Shown here: positions 22,699-30,732 of the stretch, piece after piece | Layout: each line of letters begins with the position of its first letter | How positions within the stretch are numbered: the stretch's first letter is position 1 | IMG/VR virus record: IMGVR_UViG_3300025087_000094 | Location: 1-51,394 of that record | Source of the DNA: a virus | Length of the DNA stretch: 51,394 bases | Reading direction: 5' to 3' (one strand) | The notes under the pieces: generated by a model | Told to the model about the DNA's origin: nothing | What the model saw: the letters and a program-made list of their open reading frames with translations, nothing else | The model's database searches: none | Translations under genes and position numbers: made by a program

Positions 22699-23805
22699 AT
22701 GACGATGCTAAACGACGAACAGATTGGACAGATGACGGAAGACGAGGCGAAGGCGCTGGTGCGGAAACTCAAGCGCCGCCTCGGGAAGGCAAGCCCTTCC
22801 AAGTTGCGCAAGATTGTTCCCGCGTTCGATGACCCGCGCGAGGAACTTCGCAGCCTTGCCAAGCTCCACGCGGACATTATTCGACGCAGCGTGGCGCTGT
22901 CCAACGGCGCGTGTGACAAGACTCTGCGAGACGGGCCGCGCAAGGGAGAGACAATCGAGTGCACGCTACCGAACGACTTGCAGCGCGCGCAGCAAGCCAT
23001 GGCCGACGAGTTCAAGGAGAACGCCAAGAGCTACGAGCTGACGATGGCAAAGACTTTGGAGAAGTTCGAAGTCTATCGCATCTTCTTGGACAAGGTGTTC
23101 GGGTGTGGCGTGGTCACGTCCGCTTACCTGCTTGGGCTCATTGACATCCGGCGGGAAGGACTGAAGCCGTCCGGTGTCCGTCGCTACTGCGGGTATGCCG
23201 TGGTCGATGGCAAGGCAGAACGCCGCGGCAAGCGCGATGGTTGGCTACCTGCTTGGGTGTGCAAGAATCGCGATCCTCACCCTCTCAAGAAGCCGACAGA
23301 CCCGGAAGACATCCGCGTTGTCGATGGGCAGGAACAGTGGTTCGTCGCGCTCCCTATGGCATACAACGCTGCACTAAAAACACGGCTCTGGCAGATGATG
23401 TCCGCCATGTTGAAGAACGCGGCGAAGTGCACGAGCGATGCCCCCTACGGCGTTACGAACAAGTATCTCGACAGGTGGTACGACGCCAAGCATGCAGCCT
23501 TGACGGTCCAGGGGATGAAGCCGGGCAAGGCACAGTCCAAGGGCATGCGCAAGGCCATTGACCTGTTCTTGCTGGACCTCTACACAATCTGGCGCGCCAT
23601 CGAAGGGCTGCCGATCTGGCCGTCCTACTACGAGCAGCAGCGCGGCTACATGCACGGCGGCGCACCTGCTGACCAGGGTTCGCGCACTTACACGGTAGCC
23701 GCCGCACTTCAATTCGTCGGCAACTTCAAAACTGTTCCGTTGCAGACTGCGCGCGAGTGGGGAGCGGCTGCCATGCTGGACACTCCCGACGACTCGGACT
23801 CCTGA
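22699..23805 (+). CDS. IS110 C-terminal-domain-like DNA-binding protein
   Basis: A 368-residue protein. FGCGVVTSAYLLGLIDIRRE, then PSGVRRYCGYAVVDGK and a later helix (YNAALKTRLWQMMSAMLKN) resemble the helix-hairpin-helix Transposase_20 domain of IS110/IS116 transposases. The N-terminal DEDD (RuvC-like) half and the conserved Ser of that family are not visible, so transposition is unlikely. N-terminal 150 residues are helical. It may be a structure-specific DNA-binding protein used in recombination or packaging. The 37-bp array is directly upstream. The following 164 bp (23806-23969) hold no gene I can see. Confidence 0.6.
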   Translation: MTMLNDEQIGQMTEDEAKALVRKLKRRLGKASPSKLRKIVPAFDDPREELRSLAKLHADIIRRSVALSNGACDKTLRDGPRKGETIECTLPNDLQRAQQAMADEFKENAKSYELTMAKTLEKFEVYRIFLDKVFGCGVVTSAYLLGLIDIRREGLKPSGVRRYCGYAVVDGKAERRGKRDGWLPAWVCKNRDPHPLKKPTDPEDIRVVDGQEQWFVALPMAYNAALKTRLWQMMSAMLKNAAKCTSDAPYGVTNKYLDRWYDAKHAALTVQGMKPGKAQSKGMRKAIDLFLLDLYTIWRAIEGLPIWPSYYEQQRGYMHGGAPADQGSRTYTVAAALQFVGNFKTVPLQTAREWGAAAMLDTPDDSDS

Positions 23806-23969
23806 CGTCACGCGAAGGGTAAAGGTAGAGGGCAGTGCGTCCGCGTAACCCCAACACCGCACGCGAGTACCACACCACACCCGACCGCACAAGGTCGTGC
23901 CGCGCTCCCCGGCCTAGCTAAGCGCCTGCTGGCTGCCCTCCCCCAAACGGCGCAGGGAGCCTACTCTAC

Positions 23970-24452
23970 ATGGCATTGTCCGCGAAACTCACAAGCCTAC
24001 TCGTGTTGCAGTATGCGACGGAGTCTCACGCGGCAGTAGCCTATCGCTCGTTCGCTATGCAGCTTCGTGCGCTTGGGATGCATGCCACGGCTAAGCATCT
24101 TCGCCACGAGAGCAAGGGCGAGCGCGGACACGCGGAACTCGTAGCCTCGTACCTAGAGCACCGCGGCGCTGACGTCACGCTACCTGCCACGGAAGCCGCT
24201 CAGCGCGTGTCCGGTCCCAAGGATGCGGCCGAGCGTGTACTGTCGCTTGAAGAGTCGGTTACGGCCAAGCTAGGGGCAATCCTCATGGCAGCGCAGTCCG
24301 AGGGTGACGTGCTCACGTGCGAGTTCGTGCGCCCGATGATTGCCGAACAGATTGAGGAAGAAGACGTCGCTCGTTTACTATTGGCTATCGTGTCCGCGAG
24401 CGACGACATCCTGAGCGTGGACCAGGAAATTGCCATCAAGTTTGGCGAATAG
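23970..24452 (+). CDS. Ferritin-like iron-storage protein
   Basis: A 160-residue four-helix protein. The ferroxidase set of bacterial ferritin is present in register: E18 (YATESHAAVAY), E51 and H54 (ESKGERGHAEL), E94/E95 (SLEESVT), Q127 and E130 (EQIEEED). Length and spacing match non-haem ferritins such as FtnA. It could oxidise and store Fe2+ or limit oxidative damage. The setting, three bases ahead of the terminase small subunit, is unusual; it may be a virion or metabolic gene. Confidence 0.88.
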   Translation: MALSAKLTSLLVLQYATESHAAVAYRSFAMQLRALGMHATAKHLRHESKGERGHAELVASYLEHRGADVTLPATEAAQRVSGPKDAAERVLSLEESVTAKLGAILMAAQSEGDVLTCEFVRPMIAEQIEEEDVARLLLAIVSASDDILSVDQEIAIKFGE

Positions 24453-24454
24453 CC

Positions 24455-24913
24455 ATGTCTCGTAAGCCCACACCTCCCGGCACGAAAGGCTCTCACGTAT
24501 TCGGGGACGACCGAATCAAACGAGCCCTTGAGATGCGCGCGGAAGGTAAGAAGTTCCGAGAAATTGCGGTGGCGTGCGGATACTCGGACAAGGCGTCCGC
24601 GTTTAGAGCCATCCAAGCGGCAATGCGAGTCAAGCCCGTTGACATCGACAGCTCGATTGAAGCCGTGCGACAGGAGATGGTCGAGTCCCTGTATATGCAG
24701 ATCGAGGCACTATGGTCTGCGGCAATGGCTGGCGACACCAAGGCCAACGATACGCTGTTGCGCGTCTACTCTAGGATGTCGTCGCTGCTTGGGCTAGATG
24801 CTCCGGTTAGACAGGAAGTGACTGGTAAGGACGGTGGACCGCTCGCAATCGATGACGCTCGCGCAGTTCTCGCCGAGACTATTGCGAGAGTCGCTGGCAA
24901 GCCTAACGAATGA
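24455..24913 (+). CDS. Terminase small subunit
   Basis: A 152-residue protein directly before the large subunit. The N-terminal helix-turn-helix (RALEMRAEGKKFREIAVACG, then DKASAFRAIQAAM) would bind the packaging site. The coiled helices (SLYMQIEALWSAAMAGDTKA, LLRVYSRMSSLLGL) are typical for oligomerisation. It selects phage DNA and regulates the large subunit. Confidence 0.85.
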   Translation: MSRKPTPPGTKGSHVFGDDRIKRALEMRAEGKKFREIAVACGYSDKASAFRAIQAAMRVKPVDIDSSIEAVRQEMVESLYMQIEALWSAAMAGDTKANDTLLRVYSRMSSLLGLDAPVRQEVTGKDGGPLAIDDARAVLAETIARVAGKPNE

Positions 24914-26207
24914 CCAGCGCGCTGAAGTCCTGTCCAAACTACCAGATTCCGTTGCAGCGTCAATAGCGTACGACTGGGGAATCTGGGCGCTAGACAAGCA
25001 AGTAGAACCGTCCGGTAGTTGGCTAATCTGGCTGGTCCTAGCCGGGCGCGGATTCGGTAAGACACGTATCGGAGCCGAGTGGATTCGTAGGCGAGTTGAT
25101 TCAGGCGAGGCACGTAGAATCATCCTAGCTGGCGCTACAGCTGATGACCTTCGGGACATCATGATTGAAGGCGAGTCGGGGATTCTAGCCAAGTCGCCCC
25201 CTTGGAATAGACCGCGCTACATAGCGAACAAGAATCGGCTAGAGTGGGCTAACGGGGCCGTCGCGCTGTGCATTACTGGCGAGGAGCCGGATAGGTTCCG
25301 AGGCAAGCAGTGCGACACGTTTTGGGCCGACGAATTGGCAGCGTGGCGCTACGTGGAAGACTCGTGGCCCATGCTTCAGATGGGCTTCCGCCTGGGTACT
25401 AAGCCGCAGGGTCTAGTAACCACAACGCCACGGCCAATCAAGATAGTCAAGGAACTTCTTGCGCGGGAAGACGTAGCTGTCACTCGCGGTAGCACGTACG
25501 ATAACCGTTCCAATCTAGCCAAGGCGTTCTTCGAACAAGTCGTTAGGCAGTACGAAGGCACGCGACTGGGGCGGCAGGAACTATACGCCGAAGTCCTAGA
25601 CGACAATCCTGGTTCGTTGTGGAATCGCACACAACTGGATGACTTGCGTGTCAAGGCATGTCCAGAACTGGCGCGGATTGTTGTCGCCATCGACCCGGCC
25701 GTTAGCGCGAACGAACACAGCGACGAGACTGGAATCGTCGTGGCTGGCATCGGGCGCGACGGAATCGGATACGTGCTAGAGGACCTGTCTGGAATCTACA
25801 CCCCCAACGAATGGGGCAATAAGGCAGTCGGCGCGTATCACAGGTGGCGAGCGGATAGGATTGTGGCAGAGGTCAACAATGGTGGCGACCTAGTGCAAGC
25901 CAATATTCGAACCGCTGACTCGAATGTTAGCTACCGAGAAGTACGTGCGACTCGTGGCAAGGCGTTGCGAGCGGAGCCCATATCTGCGTTGTATGAGCAG
26001 AGCAGGATAAGGCACGTTGGTATGCATGCGAAACTTGAAGACCAGATGTGTGACTGGAATCCAGCAGCATCCAAGCGTTCGCCGGATAGGGTCGACGCTC
26101 TAGTGTGGGCACTGACAGACCTAATGCTAGGCCCTGTTCAGTCTGGAGTAAAGGCACCCATCATTCCAGCTCGGCAATCTGTACTGAACGATAACGAGGG
26201 CTGGTAA
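24852..26207 (+). CDS. Terminase large subunit (packaging ATPase/nuclease)
   Basis: About 451 residues from the ATG at 24852; GTG at 24834 or TTG at 24882 are possible starts, all overlapping the small subunit. Walker A LAGRGFGKTRIGAEW, Walker B-like CDTFWADELAAW, coupling motif VTTTPRP, and a C-terminal RNase H-like nuclease with IVVAIDPAVSANE and RVDALVWALTDL. It translocates DNA into the prohead and cuts it. Confidence 0.96.
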   Translation: MTLAQFSPRLLRESLASLTNDQRAEVLSKLPDSVAASIAYDWGIWALDKQVEPSGSWLIWLVLAGRGFGKTRIGAEWIRRRVDSGEARRIILAGATADDLRDIMIEGESGILAKSPPWNRPRYIANKNRLEWANGAVALCITGEEPDRFRGKQCDTFWADELAAWRYVEDSWPMLQMGFRLGTKPQGLVTTTPRPIKIVKELLAREDVAVTRGSTYDNRSNLAKAFFEQVVRQYEGTRLGRQELYAEVLDDNPGSLWNRTQLDDLRVKACPELARIVVAIDPAVSANEHSDETGIVVAGIGRDGIGYVLEDLSGIYTPNEWGNKAVGAYHRWRADRIVAEVNNGGDLVQANIRTADSNVSYREVRATRGKALRAEPISALYEQSRIRHVGMHAKLEDQMCDWNPAASKRSPDRVDALVWALTDLMLGPVQSGVKAPIIPARQSVLNDNEGW

Positions 26208-26243
26208 CGCACACCAGCGTGGCCCTTACAGGTAAGGAACACG

Positions 26244-27791
26244 ATGGCAGCGACCGCAACTTCGAATAGCGCGCAAGTCCAATTCTACGGAGTTGGCGCT
26301 ATGGCTGGCAGAATCAAGCCCGGCCCGGGCGTTCTCACGGGTCCGCAGCTTGCGTATCCTACCGTCCTAGAGCACTACCCATCACACTGGGGAGCCGCGC
26401 TTACGGTCGCGGCGGTCACGAGCATACTACGATACTCTGAGCTTGGGTATCGTAGAATTCTCGTGGACATGCTTGACGAATTGCTTGAAGGCGACCTTCA
26501 CGCGCATGGCGTGCTCCGGAAGGTGTATGGCGGAATCGCGAATCGCGCGTGGACGATTGAGCCTGCAAAAGTCGACGACGATAACGAGCGAGACGCAGAG
26601 ACGGCAGAGTTTATCGCGGAGGACGTACACAACGCGATTGCCTCTATCCCGTCGTGGTCGACGCACGTTAGTGCGATGCTCTGGGCGCACTACTACGGCA
26701 CGACCGGCCGTGAGATTATGTGGCGTCGGGATAAGAACGGTTGGAGTATCGACCGGCTAGAGCGCGTGCACTCGCGGCGCATTAGTTACGACTGGGACTT
26801 CAAGCCGTTTATCCACGAAGCGGACTATGCCACTACGGGTCTGTACACGTCCGACTTCCCGGGCAAATTTGTTATCTTCGAACCGCAAGTCGTCGAGAAC
26901 TATCCGACGCGGCAGGGAATCGGTCGCTCGCTTGCGTATTGGATGGCGTTCAAGCGCTTTACCGTGCGCGAGTGGCTGAATGTCTCAGAGCGATTTGGTA
27001 AGCCGTTCCCGATAATCAAGTTCTCGACACGCAACGACGGACAGCCTAGACTTGCGACGGACGATGATATCAATGTTGGTAAGGACCTCGTAGTCAAGAT
27101 TGGCAAGGGCTCAGCTCCGGGCGCGATTGTCCCCGATGCACTTGACCTGCAAGTGGTCAAGGATATGGCGCATGGTGAGGGCGGCAAGTCGATTCAGTCC
27201 GCGTTCATCGACTTGTGCAACAGCGAAGAGTCGAAGGCGATTCTGGCGAACACGCTTACCACGCAGGTGGGCAGCACGGGCGGTAACCGCGCGCTTGGCG
27301 AGGTTATGGAGCGCGGTGAGGCACAACTCACGCGCGACCTTGCTAGCCAGTTCGACGACTGCGTTACGACGCAGATTATCCGTTGGTATGTCACGCTGAA
27401 CTATGGCGAGGATAAGGCTCGTCGGTTCTGCCCGAAGTACGTAACGGACGTCAATGACCCGCGTGACCTTGAGCCCGATGCCAAGGTGCTAAAGATTCTG
27501 GTAGACCTAGGGCTGAAGGTCCCCGTCTCGGAAGTGCATGAGCGTTTCGGCTGGCGTGAGGCGATTGGCGACGAACCGGTTCTAGGCGCGTCCGATATGC
27601 CAGCCCCCCCCGAGACCGAGACAGAGCCAGAACCCGAGCCGGAAGGCACGGGTAAGACAGGCGAGCAAGACGGAATCCGGCCCGAGAAACAGACCGAGGC
27701 GGATAGGCGCAAGGGCAGTTCGGAAACACCACCTGGCGCAAAGCAGAAGCAAACACCAGCTCCTCCGAGCGAGGCAGCGACTAAGCAGTAA
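26244..27791 (+). CDS. Portal protein, Mu gp29-like (DUF935)
   Basis: A 515-residue protein with AAGGAA upstream. LDELLEGDLHAHGVLRKVYG, WTIEPAKVDDD and NVSERFGKPFPIIKFS match DUF935 portals of Mu-like phages. The C-terminal 60 residues are a Pro/Glu/Lys-rich disordered tail. It forms the dodecameric vertex for DNA entry and tail joining. Confidence 0.93.
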   Translation: MAATATSNSAQVQFYGVGAMAGRIKPGPGVLTGPQLAYPTVLEHYPSHWGAALTVAAVTSILRYSELGYRRILVDMLDELLEGDLHAHGVLRKVYGGIANRAWTIEPAKVDDDNERDAETAEFIAEDVHNAIASIPSWSTHVSAMLWAHYYGTTGREIMWRRDKNGWSIDRLERVHSRRISYDWDFKPFIHEADYATTGLYTSDFPGKFVIFEPQVVENYPTRQGIGRSLAYWMAFKRFTVREWLNVSERFGKPFPIIKFSTRNDGQPRLATDDDINVGKDLVVKIGKGSAPGAIVPDALDLQVVKDMAHGEGGKSIQSAFIDLCNSEESKAILANTLTTQVGSTGGNRALGEVMERGEAQLTRDLASQFDDCVTTQIIRWYVTLNYGEDKARRFCPKYVTDVNDPRDLEPDAKVLKILVDLGLKVPVSEVHERFGWREAIGDEPVLGASDMPAPPETETEPEPEPEGTGKTGEQDGIRPEKQTEADRRKGSSETPPGAKQKQTPAPPSEAATKQ

Positions 27792-27836
27792 ACGAGGCGT
27801 GCGGGCCAATCCGCAACGCGCGAAGGAGATTAGAAC

Positions 27837-28259
27837 ATGGCCGCACGTACTACCGCGTATCCTACCGCTTTCGATTCGTTCCCTGGTGTCCCCGACGTTG
27901 GGAACCATGACCCCATCAACGCCGTTGCCCAGGCCACTGTCGCACTCGAGAAGGTGGTTGGACTGGTACCCGCCACTGCTAGCACCGCGCTGACTCTTGC
28001 CACTGCTACCACGGTGTACCCGTCTGGCGGTTCGGTGCGCACGATTAGCTCGGTGAATATCGCCGCTGGTGTGACCATTACCGTGACTGCCGCGGGTGCG
28101 ACTCCTGGACAGTATCTTACGATTGCCAAGACCGCGACCGGCGCGACTGGCACCGTGACGATTGACGGGCACGCCTTCACCACGCACAAGAAGTTCAACG
28201 CGCAGCTTCGGTTCATCAATACCGCGTGGAAGATGATCGGCTACTACGAGTACGCTTGA
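27837..28259 (+). CDS. Structural protein, beta-rich (head-associated)
   Basis: A 140-residue protein with AAGGAG upstream. N-terminus FDSFPGVPDVGNHDPINAVA resembles the N-terminal stretch of some phage fibre proteins. The rest is Ala/Thr/Gly-rich beta (GVTITVTAAGATPGQYLTI) ending WKMIGYYEYA, a capsid-decoration or fibre-like barrel. Position between portal and MuF gene suggests a head surface protein (inference). Confidence 0.65.
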   Translation: MAARTTAYPTAFDSFPGVPDVGNHDPINAVAQATVALEKVVGLVPATASTALTLATATTVYPSGGSVRTISSVNIAAGVTITVTAAGATPGQYLTIAKTATGATGTVTIDGHAFTTHKKFNAQLRFINTAWKMIGYYEYA

Positions 28260-28268
28260 TTCAAAACA

Positions 28269-28293
28269 CGGAGTGCAGTCCGATACCTGCAAT
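28269..28293 (+). promoter_or_regulatory. Putative pseudoknot element, copy 2 of 5
   Basis: Stem 1 CGGA/TCCG (28269-28272 with 28279-28282), stem 2 TGCAG/CTGCA (28274-28278 with 28287-28291), linker ATAC. It ends 19 nt before the start of the MuF-protease-scaffold gene and takes up most of that intergenic gap. Confidence 0.65.
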
Positions 28294-28312
28294 ATAGACA
28301 GCGGATATCCGA

Positions 28313-30235
28313 ATGACCCTAAACACGCGCCTCGCTAAGCTAGGCGAGAAGCACGCGCGTGAACTCGACGACGTAATCGAGCACTACGACGCTGAGATAA
28401 CCAAGGCGTATGAACGAGCCGCGTCGCATTCGGGCGAGGCTCGGTTCACGCACCTTCGCGATTCGCTCACGGCCACGGTCCAAGCGGCGCGCACGGTCGC
28501 GAACGAACTCGGTTCGCAGCACCTCATGGCAGAGATTCGCGAAGTGCTTGGTACGCACACGCACCTTCTCGCGATTGACCTTGGCGCGCATCCTCGCAAG
28601 TCGGATATCACGCAGTACGTAACGGACGCGGTTGAACTAGCCAAGTCGAAAGCAGATTCGGAAGGCATCGAGTCGACCGCGTATCGGGGACAGACGATAG
28701 TCGAATCCGAAGCGGTTCTGTCGTACGACTCGGCTCGTAAGGATGGCGAACGTACGCTGTCCAAGATGTCCGACGAGCGTGCTAGGCGTCTTGGATTCCA
28801 GGCGGCACGCTCGGTACCCAGGGGAGTCAAGCGCGACGCTGTGGGGCTATCCACACGCGACGACGGCGGCTTTATCCCGGTTCTCGGGAAGGTTTGGAGC
28901 GCGATAAACGACAAGCGCACGTGTCAGATATGCGCGGATAAGGACGGCGAGCTTGGACTGCTCGCTCTTGATTTCGGTGGCGACTCTCCTCCGGTGCATG
29001 CGCGCTGTCGATGCGTCACGCACTTGTGGGCTGTTGCCTGGGTGAAAGGCGAGCGGGACATGCCGATTCCTACGAGAGATAAACCATACAGCTACGACGT
29101 CTCGCTGGACGTGCGCGAGGCCGAAGTAGACTCGTACCAGCGATGCATCCGTGGGTGTGTGGCTAGCGACGAGTCTCTTGACTCGCATGGCACTGTGTTG
29201 CTCGCGTCCGGTTGGGACCTGTCGCGGTATGCGAAAAACCCGGTACTGAAGTGGGGACACCACTGTTTCGGGAACCCCGCGCAGCCTGAAGACATCATGG
29301 GTACCGCGCCAAGTCGTGTTGACGGCTCGCGTCTTGTGACTGACCTTCAGTTCTCGCCCAAGGGACTGAACCCGAAAGCTGACATGGTATTCGACCAAGT
29401 GTCGTCGGGAATCGTCAGGGGGCTTAGCGTCGAGTTCAAGCCTCTCGAGTACCATATCGAAAAGGACGAGAAGGGCGACGAGACGGTAATCGTAGACCGC
29501 GCGATGCTGGCGGCTATCAGCATCGTGCCGGTACCGTCGAATCCGAACGCGCTTACTCGGGCTATGCTTGAGGGCGAAGGGGAACAGGACGACGTGCGTA
29601 AAACACCAAGTAAGGCTCTAGTTGTTGAGCCAGAGGATACCCGCGCAACGCATGATGCGGGCGCAAACGAAGGCGCGGCACGGCCGGCCAAGGAGAAAAC
29701 CATGTCTGACCAGGATACCACCGTTGGTCTGCCCGCCTCGATTGCTGCATTGCTCGGGGTAGACAATGAGGAGGCCGCTCGCGGAGCGATTAGCACCCTC
29801 ATGCTCAAGATTGACAACGCTGAGAAGCGTGCAATCGAATCCGAGACTCGCGCGGTCAAGGCCGAAAGCGACCTGAAGGCGCGCGTTGACGCGGAAGTGA
29901 CCGCGGAAGTCGATGGGCTTATCAAGTCCAAACGCATCGATGAGAGCAAGCGCGAGGCCGCGCTGACGCTGGCGCGCGTGAACATCGGAGCGTTTCGCGA
30001 GATGTATCCCGCGCAGGCTCCCGCCGCTGCCGAAGGCCCGAAGACGGAAGTGCTGGAGCGGCATATCTCCAAGTCTCCCAACCCGCGTGTGACGGAGAAG
30101 CCCAGTCGTCCTATCGCTGAGATGCAGCGCGAGATGCAGGACAAGATTGCTGAGTTGAAGAAGGCCGGACTCAACCACGAAGAGGCGCATATCCGCGCTC
30201 TTGAGTATTTCATGACTCGCCCCGAGGCGAAGTAA
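28313..30235 (+). CDS. MuF minor head protein fused to HK97-type protease and scaffold
   Basis: A 640-residue polyprotein. Residues 1-180 are helical; KVWSAINDKRTCQICADKDG to PPVHARCRCV (about 195-245) is the MuF-type Cys/His motif. Residues 265-430 resemble the S78 prohead protease: GCVASDESLDSHGTVLLASG, KWGHH (H316/H317) and RGLSVEF (S372) as likely catalytic His and Ser. The C-terminal part from 464 is a charged coiled-coil scaffold. The protease would mature the head and cleave itself free. The start lacks a clear ribosome site; the pseudoknot lies just upstream. Confidence 0.88.
   Translation: MTLNTRLAKLGEKHARELDDVIEHYDAEITKAYERAASHSGEARFTHLRDSLTATVQAARTVANELGSQHLMAEIREVLGTHTHLLAIDLGAHPRKSDITQYVTDAVELAKSKADSEGIESTAYRGQTIVESEAVLSYDSARKDGERTLSKMSDERARRLGFQAARSVPRGVKRDAVGLSTRDDGGFIPVLGKVWSAINDKRTCQICADKDGELGLLALDFGGDSPPVHARCRCVTHLWAVAWVKGERDMPIPTRDKPYSYDVSLDVREAEVDSYQRCIRGCVASDESLDSHGTVLLASGWDLSRYAKNPVLKWGHHCFGNPAQPEDIMGTAPSRVDGSRLVTDLQFSPKGLNPKADMVFDQVSSGIVRGLSVEFKPLEYHIEKDEKGDETVIVDRAMLAAISIVPVPSNPNALTRAMLEGEGEQDDVRKTPSKALVVEPEDTRATHDAGANEGAARPAKEKTMSDQDTTVGLPASIAALLGVDNEEAARGAISTLMLKIDNAEKRAIESETRAVKAESDLKARVDAEVTAEVDGLIKSKRIDESKREAALTLARVNIGAFREMYPAQAPAAAEGPKTEVLERHISKSPNPRVTEKPSRPIAEMQREMQDKIAELKKAGLNHEEAHIRALEYFMTRPEAK
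29702..30235 (+). CDS. Nested scaffold protein from an internal start
   Basis: In frame within the 640-residue gene. AAGGAG sits seven bases before the ATG at 29702, giving a 177-residue product (MSDQDTTVGLPASIAALLG, then helical AVKAESDLKARVDAEVTAEV). This is the arrangement of lambda C/Nu3 and similar protease-scaffold pairs, where most scaffold comes from the internal start. It would guide capsid assembly and be degraded. Confidence 0.65.
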   Translation: MSDQDTTVGLPASIAALLGVDNEEAARGAISTLMLKIDNAEKRAIESETRAVKAESDLKARVDAEVTAEVDGLIKSKRIDESKREAALTLARVNIGAFREMYPAQAPAAAEGPKTEVLERHISKSPNPRVTEKPSRPIAEMQREMQDKIAELKKAGLNHEEAHIRALEYFMTRPEAK

Positions 30236-30246
30236 GGAGCAACCAG

Positions 30247-30705
30247 ATGAGCACGAACGTTGCTGTTGACTCCGCTGAGAGGCGGAGCACTGTTACCTGC
30301 TACAACGTCGGGACCAACGGAGCCATCAAGAATGGCGACTCTGTCCAGTTCCGAGTTACTGGCGGAACCAATCCGCTTATCATCGCCGCGAATCTCGCTG
30401 GCGCAACGGCTGGCACTGTCACCTATGCGGGTGGCGTCGCCCTCGCCTCTGCTGCCACTGGCGGCACGTTTGCGTGCGTGGTTCTGGGCGCTGCGCGCGT
30501 GACTGCGAATGCCACGTTTGCTCACCTGCGTACCCCGCTGGGTCTGACTGTTGGCACTGCCGGTATTCGCGGCAGAGTCACGGCGATTACTCCCGCGGCT
30601 ACGGCCGGGACTATCGCCTACACGCACTTGGGGTACAACCTCACGTGCACGACTGCCGCTGGGCAGGAAATGCTCATCATGGTCAATCCGTCTCCGCTTC
30701 GGTAA
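30247..30705 (+). CDS. Capsid decoration-like protein
   Basis: A 152-residue protein with AAGGAGC upstream. Nearly all beta and small residues (AKNGDSVQFRVTGG-like opening, GTFACVVLGAARVTANATFA, GIRGRVTAITPAATAGT). It resembles head-decoration or DUF2190-type proteins that precede the capsid gene. It probably stabilises the head after maturation (inference by position). Confidence 0.65.
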   Translation: MSTNVAVDSAERRSTVTCYNVGTNGAIKNGDSVQFRVTGGTNPLIIAANLAGATAGTVTYAGGVALASAATGGTFACVVLGAARVTANATFAHLRTPLGLTVGTAGIRGRVTAITPAATAGTIAYTHLGYNLTCTTAAGQEMLIMVNPSPLR

Positions 30706-30732
30706 CCGGAAGACCACAGAAAGGATACTGCA

